Shown: positions 55,299 through 64,000 of the stretch, piece by piece | Layout of the letters: the number at the start of each line of letters is the position of its first letter | How positions within the stretch are numbered: position 1 is the first letter of the stretch | Origin: Lolium rigidum | Taxonomy: Eukaryota; Streptophyta; Magnoliopsida; Poales; Poaceae | NCBI RefSeq assembly: GCF_022539505.1 | Contig: NC_061514.1 | Location: 342,844,644-342,908,643, forward strand | Direction of reading: 5' to 3' | DNA length: 64,000 nucleotides | Made by a program: the position numbers and the translations under genes | Notes under the pieces: generated by a model | The model's input: the letters and a program-made list of their open reading frames with translations, nothing else | Database searches by the model: none | Told to the model about the DNA's origin: nothing

Positions 55299-57854
55299 TC
55301 TGCTCGTCCCGAGCAGGTAAACGATAACAAAGATAATTTACGGAGTGACATGCCATCATAACCTTGATCATACTATTGTAAGCATATGTAATGAATGCAG
55401 CGATCAAAACAATGTAAATGACATGAGTAAACAAATGAATCATATAGCAAAGACTTTTCATGAATAGTACTTCAAGACAAGCATCAATAAGTCTTGCATA
55501 AGAGTTAACTCATAAAGCAATAATTCAAAGTAAAGGCATTGAAGCAACACAAAGGAAGATGAAGTTTCAGCGGTTGCTTTCAACTTATAACATGTATATC
55601 TCATGGATATTGTCAATGTAAAGTAATATAACAAGTGCAATATGCAAGTATGTAGGAATCAATGCACAGTTCACACAAGTGTTTGCTTCTTGAGGTGGAG
55701 AGAAATAGGTGAACTGACCCAACAATAAAAGTAAAAGAATGGTCCTTCAAAGAGGAAAGCATCGATTGCTATATTTGTGCCAGAGCTTTTATTTTGAAAA
55801 CAAGAAACAATTTTGTCAACGGTAGTAATAAAGCATATGTATCATGTAAATTATATCTTACAAGTTGCAATCCTCATGCATAGTATACTAATAGTGCCCG
55901 CACCTTGTCCTAATTAGCTTGGATTACCGGGATTATCGCAATGCACATGTTTTAACCAAGTGTCATAAAGGGGTACCTCTATGCCGCCTGTACAAAGGTC
56001 TAAGGAGAAAGCTCGCGTTGGATTTCTCGCTATTGATTATTCTCAACTTAGACATCCATACCGGGACAACATAGACAACAGATAATGGACTCCTCTTTTA
56101 TGCATAAGCATGTAGCAACAATTAATTTTCTCATATGAGATTGAGGATATATGTCCAAAACTGAAACTTCCACCATGGATCATGGCTTTAGTTAGCGGCC
56201 CAATGTTCTTCTCTAACAATATGCATGCTCTAACCATTAAAGGTGGTAAATCACCCTTACTTCAGACAAGACGGACATGCATAGCAACTCACATGATATT
56301 CAACAAAGAGTAGTTGATGGCGTCCCCAGGAACATGGTTATCGCACAACAAGCAACTTAATAAGAGATAAAGTGCATAAGTACATATTCAATACTACAAT
56401 AGTTTTTAGGCTATTTGTCCCATGAGCTATATATTGCAAAGGTAAAGAATGGAAATTCTAAAGGTAGCACTCACGCAATTTACTTTGGAATGGCGGAGAA
56501 ATACCATGTAGTAGGTAGGTATGGTGGACACAAATGGCATAGTGGTTGGCTCAAGGATTTTGGATGCATGAGAAGTATTCCCTCTCGATACAAGGTTTAG
56601 GCTAGCAAGGCTATTTGAAACAAACACAAGGATGAACCGGTGCAGCAAAACTCACATAAAAGACATACTGTAAACATTATAAGACTCTACACCGTCTTCC
56701 TTGTTGTTCAAACACTTTACTAGAAGTTATCTAGACTTTAGAGAGACCAATTATGCAAACCAGATTTTAGCAAGCTCTATGTATTTCTTCATTAATAGGT
56801 GCAAAGTATATGATGCAAGAACTTAAACATGAGCACAACAATTGCCAAGTATCAAATTATTCAAAACATTCTACCAATTACTACATGTAGCATTTCCCGT
56901 TTCCAACCATATAACAATTAACGAAGCAGTTTCAACCTTCGCCATGAAAATTAAAAACTAAGAACACATGTGTTCATATGAACCAGCGGAGCGTGTCTCT
57001 CTCCCACACAAGCATTTATTCAAACAAAAACAAAAACAAAAAAAACAAACAGACGCTCCAAGTAAAGTACATAAGATGTGACCGAATAAAAATATAGTTT
57101 CAAGAGAAGGAACCTGATAATTTTGTCGATGAAGAAGGGGATGCCTTGGGCATCCCCAAGCTTAGATGCTTGAGTCTTCTTGAAATATGCAGGGATGAAC
57201 CACCGGGGCATCCCCAAGCTTAGATCTTTCACTCTTCTTGATCATATTGTATCATCCTCCTCTCTTGACCCTTGAAAACTTCCTCCACACCAAACTCGAA
57301 ACAAACTCATTAGAGGGTTAGTGCATAATCAAAAACTCACATGTTCAGAGGTGACACAATCATTCTTAACACTTCTGGACATTGCAAAAAGCTACTGAAA
57401 GTCAATGGAATCGAAAAATCCATCGAGCATATCAAAACAGGCAATGCAAAATAAAAGGCAGAATCTGTCAAAACAGAACAGTTCGTAAAGACGAATTTTA
57501 TTGAGGTACCAGACTTGCTCAAATGAAAATGCTCAAATTGAATGAAAGTTGCGTACATATCTGAGAATCACGCACGTAAATTGGCATAATTTTATGAGTT
57601 ACCTACAGAGAATTTTGCCCAGATTCGTGACAGCAAAGAAATCTGTTTCTGCACAGTAATCCAAATCTAGTATGAACCTTACTATCAACGACTTTACTTG
57701 GCACAACAAAACACAGAACTAAGATAAGGAGAGGTTGCTACAGTAGTAAACAACTTCCAAGACTCAAAATAAAAATAAAAGGTACAGTAGTAAAAACATG
57801 GGTTATCTCCCAAGAAGTTCTTTCTTTATAGCCAATAAGATGGGCTCAGCAGTT
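55299..57854 (-). other. Long non-coding internal region of E
   Basis: About 2.5 kb, AT-rich, no credible ORF. Two copies of GGGCATCCCCAAGCTTAGAT (57148-57168 and about 57206-57226) read as CTAAGCTTGGGGATGCC on the minus strand, that is, two internal PPT-like tracts. Confidence 0.7.
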
Positions 57855-58598
57855 TTAATGATGCACTCGCAAGAAATAGTAGTTGAAGCAAAAGAGAGCA
57901 TCAAGAGGAAAATTCAAAACAAATTTAAGCCTAACATGCTTCCTATGGAAAGGAATCTTGTAAATAAACAAGTTCATGAAGCATAATGCAACAAGCATAG
58001 AAAGATAAAACAAGTGTAGCTTCAAGATTTTAAGCATATAGAGAGGTGTTTTAGTAACATGAAAACTTCTACAACCATATTTTCCTCTCTCATAAAGATT
58101 TTCAGTAGCATCATGAGCAAACTCAACAATATAACTATCAAATAAAGCATTCTTATCATGAGTCTCATGCATAAAATTATTACTCTCCACATAGGCATAA
58201 TCAATTTTATTAGTTGTAGTGGGAGCAAATTCAACAAAGTAGCTATCAAATATAGGAGGCATATTGTAATCATAATCAAATTTATCCTCCATAACAGGTG
58301 GTAACAAAAGACTACTATCATTATAATAATCATAAATAGGAGGCAAAGTATCATCAAAGTAAATTTTCTCCTCAATGCTTGGGGGACTAAAAAGATCAAG
58401 CTCATCAAAACCAGCTTCCCCAAGCTTAGAATTTTCTATAGCATTAGCAACAATAGTGTTCAAAGCATTCATATTAATAAAATTCCCATTAGCATGCATA
58501 TAAAGTTCCATGGGTTTTTTAATTCTCTCTTCAAACACATCATGTCCTAATTCAAGATAAATTTCATAAAGATCTCTCATATTTTTGTTGTTTTCCAT
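57855..58598 (-). CDS. ORF of element E with a membrane segment (247 aa)
   Basis: Intact minus-strand ORF starting at the first ATG after the PBS (MENNKNMRDLYEIYLELGHD). Residues 60-165 are acidic and aromatic and carry degenerate repeats around FDSYxVEFA and PPIYDYY/PPIFDSY. Residues about 189-213 (LKILKLHLFYLSMLVALCFM region) are strongly hydrophobic and flanked by basic residues, a likely transmembrane segment. The end is basic and hydrophobic. It has no gag, protease or RT motif. I have seen such an ORF in non-autonomous grass Gypsy elements but know no function. An env-like or membrane-anchoring role is speculation. It sits where gag would be. Confidence 0.65.
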   Translation of the reverse strand: MENNKNMRDLYEIYLELGHDVFEERIKKPMELYMHANGNFINMNALNTIVANAIENSKLGEAGFDELDLFSPPSIEEKIYFDDTLPPIYDYYNDSSLLLPPVMEDKFDYDYNMPPIFDSYFVEFAPTTTNKIDYAYVESNNFMHETHDKNALFDSYIVEFAHDATENLYERGKYGCRSFHVTKTPLYMLKILKLHLFYLSMLVALCFMNLFIYKIPFHRKHVRLKFVLNFPLDALFCFNYYFLRVHH

Positions 58599-58734
58599 TA
58601 TGCCTAACTAGTGTAAACAAGAAACAAAAAGATGCAATTGCAGGATCTAAAGGAAATAGCTTCGAGCACACACACAATGGCGCCAGAAAAGTATCGTTAC
58701 ACTGGAACCGAAGTATGAGTGCCTTTTACCTTTC

Positions 58735-58752
58735 CTCCCGGCAACGGCGCCG
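58735..58752 (-). promoter_or_regulatory. Primer binding site of E (tRNA-Asp type)
   Basis: The minus strand reads CGGCGCCGTTGCCGGGAG, a close variant of the PBS of A, 11 bases inside the LTR. A second GGCGCCA-type motif lies near 58678-58685, as if the PBS region were duplicated. Confidence 0.7.
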
Positions 58753-58762
58753 GAAAAGTGCT

Positions 58763-60235
58763 TGATGTCTACGGGAGCTTCTATTCTTGTAGACAGTGTT
58801 GGGCCTCCAAGAGCGAGAGGTTTGTAGAACAGCAGCAAGTTTCCCTTAAGTGGATCACCCAAGGTTTATCGATCTCGGGGAGGAAGAGGTCAAAGATATC
58901 CCTCTCATGCAACCCTGCAACCACAAAGCAAGAAGTCTCTTGTGTCCCCAACACACCTAATAGGTGCACTAGTTCGGCGAAGAGATAGTGAAATACAGGT
59001 GGTATGAATAAATATGAGCAGTAGCAACGGCACCAGAAAAGTGCTTTGTTGTCTAGGACTGGCGTGTGGTTGATGGTGGTAATATTGCAGACAGTACAAA
59101 TGCAGTAGAACAGTAAACAAGCAGCGATAGCAGTATTTGCGAACAAGGCCTAGGGATCATACTTTCACTAGTGGACACTCTCAACATTGATCACATAACA
59201 TAATAAATAGATAGATGCTAGACTCTACACCCTCTTGTTGGATGATGAACACCACTAATTGTGTAGGATTACACGAACCCTCAATACCGGAGTTAACAAG
59301 CTCCACAATATTCAATGTTAATATTTAAATAACCTTAGAGTGCAAGATAGATCAACATAACCAAATAGATCACATCAATACCATCATAGTAATAGTTAAC
59401 TTCATAATCCACAAGAGATCACAATCATAAACTACGCCAAGTACTACATGATGCACACACTGTCCACATTACATCATGCAGGAGGAATAGAGTACTTTAA
59501 TAACATCACTAGAGTAGCACATAGATGAATAGTGATACAAAACTCATATGAATCTCAATCATGTAAGGCAGCTCATGAGATCATTGTATTGAAGTACATA
59601 GGAGAGAGATTAACCACATAGCTACCAGTACAGCCCCGAGCTTCGATGGAGAACTACTCCCTCCTCATGGGAGACAGCAGCGTTGATGAAGATGGCGGTG
59701 GTGTCGATGGAGAAACCTTCCGGGGGCACTTCCCCGTCCCGGCGGCGTGCCGGAACAGAGACTCATGTCCCCCAGATCTTGGCTTCACGATGGCGGCGGC
59801 TCTGGATGGTTTCTCGTACCATGGCTTTTCCGTCTCGAGGTTTTAGGTCGAGGGGCTTCTTATAGGCGAAGAGGCGGCGTCAGAAGGTCAACGAGGCGAC
59901 GACACGCTAGGGCGGCGCGGCCAGGGCCTGGGCCGCGCCGGCCTACCTCCTGGGCCCCCTGTGGGTCCACTCTGGCGACTCTCCGGTGTTATGGATGCTT
60001 CCGGGGATTTTAAGATGCTGGGCGTTGATTTCGTCCGATTCCGAGAATATTTCCTTACTAGGATTTCTGAAACCAAAAACAGCGAGAAAACAACGAATCG
60101 GCCCTTCGGCATCTCGTCAATAGGTTAGTTCCGGAAACCGCATAAATATGACATAAAGTGTGCATAAAACATGTAGATATCATCAATAATGTGGCATGCA
60201 ACATAAGAAATTATCAATACGTCGGAGACGTATCA
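58763..60235 (-). repeat. 5' LTR of E
   Basis: Direct repeat of 53810-55280; the element-sense start is at 60235 (TGATACGTCTCCGACG) and it ends beside the PBS. Confidence 0.94.
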
Positions 60236-60240
60236 ATGAC

Positions 60241-61768
60241 CATCATCTCGGCCATAGTAGAGTATTAGTCCCCTCATGAAATTTTAGGTTGGAAAACCCT
60301 CAAGGTTTTGCCTTGTTGTAAAAGTTTTTGATAAAACCTTGAGTAAGGCAATTACCCAAGTGGATGTTTATGAATGAAAAAGGATCTTGATAAAGAGGAT
60401 GAGAAAGGGGTTGAGTTTATGAAAATGTTGGCGCCTAATTATTCACCCATGCCAATTTGCTAGCGCAACCACATTATCCCAACATGGGCACGGGGCTTAG
60501 CTTGACGTCCATTTTTCTTATCTATGGGACACCACACAACTATACAAGGGTAAGACTACCCCCGAGTCCGGATTGTCGTAAGTGGGAGGCAATAGTATAA
60601 CGGGATGCCTTCGGGGCTACCCGTCCGGAAGACACTATGGGTCTCCTGACGTGGCGGTGGAGTCACGCTCAAAGTGAGGTAAGCTGCCACGGTGCCGGGG
60701 AGGTACACACTCCATAGGGTAGGATCCCATGATAAGTTGAATACACACTCTGTAGAGTTAAATCTATTCGAATAGCCGCGCCCGCGGTCATGGACGGTTG
60801 AAATGGTTGTTGCTTAGCACTGATGAGTTTTGGTTTTAGAAATGCTTTACAAAGAAAGCGGAAAGATATTGAACGTACCAGAAGGGTACGAGAAAGTTTT
60901 GTGTCGCCTATATGGAGATGGTCGAGGAAAAAGAAACAAAAGTGGGTTACCCCTTCCTAGTGTTTCATGTAGAGGAACTCTTCTTCAATAAAGATATAGA
61001 GATGCCTTAGTCTATCTTTTGAAGTATCTTCTTCAATAAAGATATAGAGAGGTCGTAGTGTATCTTTTGAAGTATCTTCTTCAATAAAGATATAGAGATG
61101 TCGTAGTCTATCTTTTGAAGTATCTTCTTTAACAAAGATATAGAGATGTCATAGGACCACTCTAGTGTCCCCATCACCTGAGATGCCGGGATGCTATATC
61201 CACAAGAGAAACTAACTCTCTTATGCATGCTTTATCCACAAGAGAAACTAACTCTCTTATGCATGCTTTATCCACAAGAGAAACTGACTCTCTTATGCAT
61301 GCTATGTCCACAAGAGAAACTATACTTCCTCCCTTGTCTTCTTAGTTAGCTTTGTTAGCACTTTCTTGATGGTTTGCGAGTACAATTCCAAATATACTCA
61401 CGGATTTGTCCCTGGCTATTAACTTGGCCAGACTATGAGGAGGACTTTGAAGATGACGGAGGCTACCAGGACGACTATGCGACCTAGGACTATCTCCAAG
61501 TCAGCTGCCTGTAGGTCTAAGGCATGACTTGGTCCCGACACTGTTGACGTGTATCCGCTGCTATGTTTGTGTGAACTTTCCCGAAGTGGAGTTTGTGTAA
61601 GACTGGGTCATGTGACCCTATTGTTGTAAGACTTATTTATTCGGTACTTGTAATGGATGTTGTAATCTGGATATTCAGTTCGGTTATGTTCTCACGACAC
61701 ACTGATCATGGGGTCATGAGTGGAATGCATAACAGGGTATTTCGGACAGTTAGTTCGGGATTCCCACA
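60241..61768 (+). repeat. 3' LTR of C, remainder
   Basis: Matches 17931-18777 plus 26955-27721 without element D, so it shows the empty D target: AATAAAGATATAGAGATG at about 60987. It lacks about 100 bases present at 18440-18530. It ends TTCCCACA at 61768 beside TSD AAAAC. Putative LTR exon 3 is at 61432-61487. Confidence 0.92.
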
Positions 61769-62089
61769 AAAACCTATCACTACAAGAAAAGTTCTGATAC
61801 TCAATGTCCAATTTTCGTCAGGTATGGCCCCTTTTTCATCGCCTATGGGCCTAACCCGATGATATGGGTTCTGTGGTCCAAACTGCGTTAGGCAAAGCCC
61901 TACCACGTTTTTTCGGTTCGTCGCGTTCGGGTGCCCTTCCGTCATGGAAAATCGGACCGTTGCAGAAGTGTTTTCGGGAACCCGTTGACTGCTGACGTCA
62001 TGCAAAATGACACGTGGCAGACGCTATTAACTGTCAGTTACCGTTAACCAGCTGAAACCCCGTGGTGGATGGTAGGCCCACACGAGGCC

Positions 62090-63015
62090 TGCCACGACTT
62101 AAGCGAGCCGGCCCATTTAGTTCGCGGGCCGGGCCAGCTGACTTAGTTTGACCGCTCAACTATATAACTGGGCTGGTCTATTAGGTATGTGGGCCGGGCC
62201 TAACCTCTAAGGTTGACTGGTCAAAACATAAATGGGCCGGCCCGCTAAGCACGTTGGACGGGCCGAATGCCTTCGTTTGACAGGTCAACAGGCAAATGGG
62301 CCGGCCCACTAAGCATGTGGGGCCCACTTTCCTGTTACTGGGTTGGCCCACTTAGTAAGTGGGGTCCACCATAAAGCAAGTGGGCTGGCCCAATAAGTTA
62401 GTGGGCCGACCCACTAAGCATGTGGTCCCACTTTCCTATTATCGGGTCGTCCCAGTTAGTAAGTGGGGTCCACAATAAAGCAAGTGGGTTGGCCCAACAA
62501 GTTATTGGGCCAGCCCAAAAAACAGGTGGGGCCCACTTTCCTGTTAACGGGCCGGCCCAGTTAGTAAGTGGGGGCAACCATAAAGCAAGTGGGCTGGCCC
62601 AACATGTTAGTGGGCTGGCCCAATAAAAAGGTGGGGGCCACTTTCATGCTAACGGGCCGGCCCAGTTAGTAAGTGGGTTCCACCATAAATCACGTGGGGT
62701 GGCCCAATAAGTTAATGGGCCAGCCCAATAAGAGGTGGGGCCCATTTTCCTGCTAACGGGCTGGTCCAGTTAGCAAGTGGGTCCACCATAAAGCAAATTG
62801 GGCTGGCCCAATAAGGAAGTGGGCCGGTGCAAAAACAAAGTGGGACCCACTATCCTGTTACCGGGCCGGCCCGGTTAACAAGTGGGCTAGCCCAATAATC
62901 ACGTGGGGCCCACTTTTCCTGTTACATGGCCGGTCCAGTTAGTGAGTGGGGTCCACCTTAAAGCAAGTGGGCTGGCCCAATAAGTAAGTGAGCCGGCTCG
63001 TTTAGTTGGTGGTTC
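62090..63015. repeat. CACTA subterminal array, about 105-bp period
   Basis: The CACTTTCCTGTTA-like landmark recurs at 62325, 62429, 62534, 62639, 62743 and 62848, spaced 104-105 bases, then at 62911. Each unit contains several GGGCCGGCCC or GGGCTGGCCC palindromes alternating with GTGGGGCCCAC and AGTAAGTGGG words. Such subterminal repeats are the expected transposase binding region of CACTA elements. Confidence 0.85.
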
Positions 63016-63821
63016 GGTCCACTACATAATACATGGGCGAAGTATGGCCTAATAGTCTTGTTGGGCCAACCCATCTGCGAATTTCTATGTTTATATGCCG
63101 GCCTGTTAGGCACTTTAGGATTTTGCGGGCCGGCCCATATTTGATTTCGCTTAATTGGGTCGTTGAAGGGATGGAAATTTGTGATTTAGATTGCGCAGCA
63201 CATAGAAAGATACTGAGAATATTTACGCAACATATGATTTCTGTCGGATAGCCTCACTTACCACAAGCACCATACAAAGAATGCGTGAAAGAACTATAGA
63301 AACTAACTAAATATTACATCAGCTGCAAGGCTTTGAAAAATATTACAGAACCCAGAGAAATTGAATGGTAATTAAACCTAGCAATACAATGAAGCGATTC
63401 AGCAATCTTTTAAGTTGTCCGTGCACCACCTATATCTGAAACAAAGACATTACAAGTTAAGACAGCAACAATGGAAAGGCAAAGACACTACAATGTTGTT
63501 TGCCGAAGAATTTGGAACTTGCCATTTCCTTGTAATAACAAGATCATTGTAATGCGTACAGATAGTCTACCGGTATGGGGCTAATATAGACTACTAATAA
63601 GCAAACAAAGAGTGCATGCCGCATACCAACATCCAATATAACAGAGCACGTTAGAATGAAACAACAGACTTACTACTGCCGAGTCCCATGCAGCTCACCT
63701 GGTTGCTGCACTTGAAGATGTCCAATGTTGCCCTTATTTCTGAAGGGAGTTATTTGTTACTCTACATCAAGACGCGATCGATCATACATACGAGTTCCAA
63801 GATGATAAAACGAATTATGTG
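63016..63821. other. CACTA body without recognisable ORF
   Basis: About 800 bases of AT-rich sequence. Small ORFs (63033-63251 and others) have no domain. Nothing else was seen. Confidence 0.5.
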
Positions 63822-63835
63822 CTCCCTCCGTCCCG
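63822..63835 (+). mobile_element. Stowaway-like MITE terminal motif
   Basis: CTCCCTCCGTCCCG is the canonical grass Stowaway (Tc1/Mariner) inverted-repeat start. The preceding bases are TG rather than TA, and the opposite end is not reached before the window ends, so it is either cut by the window edge or a decayed copy. Confidence 0.4.
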
Positions 63836-64000
63836 ATGGTATTCATGCATTGAACACCAAAAATAGTGAGCGATGTGGCATGAATCTCCCTAGAATGTGT
63901 GTTCATGAATATATACACACGGGCAGGCCTATCACTAAGAGAAATAAGTCAATATTGCAGCTTTCGAAGAACAAGATGGCACACAATATTATTATCTAGT

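Larger units (their letters stand above)
53810..60235 (-). mobile_element. Non-autonomous Gypsy element E
   Basis: A 6426-bp element in the 3' LTR of C, with TSD ATGAC (53805-53809, 60236-60240), on the minus strand. LTRs: 5' in element sense 58763-60235, 3' 53810-55280, about 1.47 kb each, differing at roughly 35-40 positions by eye. PBS and PPT are on the minus strand. The only credible ORF is 57855-58598. No gag core, RT or integrase is visible, so it is a LARD-like parasite whose termini (TGATACGTC) match those of the A/B/F group. Confidence 0.93.
15197..61768 (+). mobile_element. Outer nested Tekay-type Gypsy retrotransposon C
   Basis: LTRs begin TGTAACACYCCATTTTTCAG (15197 and 51105) and end CCCCACA/TCCCACA (27721 and 61768). 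The TSD is AAAAC at 15192-15196 and 61769-61773. The PBS follows the 5' LTR and a purine tract precedes the 3' LTR. Removing nested elements D, A and E with one TSD copy each leaves about 14.5 kb. The order is LTR, extra ORF, gag, protease, RT, RNase H, integrase, chromodomain, LTR. All ORFs are broken, so the copy is dead. The chromodomain integrase, long LTR and tRNA-Met PBS suit the Tekay/Del lineage. Confidence 0.93.
61778..64000. mobile_element. CACTA DNA transposon, one end
   Basis: CACTACAAGAAAAG at 61778 is the signature terminus of plant CACTA (En/Spm) elements. It is followed by a long GGGCC-rich subterminal repeat region, as usual for the family. TAT at 61775-61777 could be the 3-bp TSD. 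The other terminus and any transposase lie beyond the window, so whether this is autonomous is unknown. The body after 63010 has no recognisable ORF. Confidence 0.8.

Overview
This window looks like repeat-dense nuclear DNA from a large-genome grass, probably Pooideae. Nearly every recognisable protein is a plant LTR-retrotransposon protein (Tekay, Reina, CRM-like, Athila-like, Tat-like). There are also a CACTA end, a Stowaway-like end and one GC-rich single-exon gene of host type. No prokaryotic features are present. Species and TE family names cannot be fixed without a database search, so lineage calls rest on protein motifs and primer binding sites (PBS).

Bases 1-10.8 kb are a mosaic of truncated elements: a short-LTR Copia-like fragment (435-828), a Gypsy 5' LTR with a gag stub (829-about 2890), unclassified DNA, a Harbinger-like terminus (4014), a Tekay-type LTR fragment (4111-5440), a CRM-like pol plus LTR (5441-8505) and a Reina-type pol with chromodomain (8506-10250). 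Bases 10.7-15.2 kb hold the only convincing host-type gene (minus strand, 10783-11577, with TATA box and poly(A) signal), a 22-bp-period minisatellite (12228-12845), a tRNA-like/SINE-like segment, a 106-bp tandem array (about 13640-14370) and another Tekay-like LTR end.

Bases 15197-61768 are one nested retrotransposon complex that can be resolved to the base by target-site duplications (TSDs). Outer element C (Tekay-type Gypsy, + strand, TSD AAAAC) carries three direct insertions: D (Tat-like, gag-protease only, TSD GATAT) in its 5' LTR; A (Athila-like, gag-protease only, TSD CTCTA) in its integrase; and E (non-autonomous, minus strand, TSD ATGAC) in its 3' LTR. Element B is the same family as A but inverted, and sits inside A's 5' LTR (TSD GTGCC). 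With the insertions removed, C is about 14.5 kb with LTRs of about 4.3 kb. From 61778 to the window end is one end of a CACTA transposon with a 105-bp-period GGGCC-rich subterminal array.

Functionally, C once encoded a whole retrotransposition machinery (extra ORF, gag, protease, RT, RNase H, integrase with chromodomain) but is dead: it has nonsense codons, frameshifts and mutated protease and RT active-site positions. A, B, D and E lack RT and integrase and would depend on helper elements. A still has an intact 884-residue gag-protease ORF, D an intact antisense acidic ORF with its own promoter-like signals, and E an intact ORF with a predicted membrane segment. The least expected signal is a possible three-exon acidic ORF inside the LTR of C: the first AUG after the LTR TATA box opens an ORF whose frame is kept across two plausible introns, and its last exon is also kept in the diverged LTR fragment near 5.2 kb.
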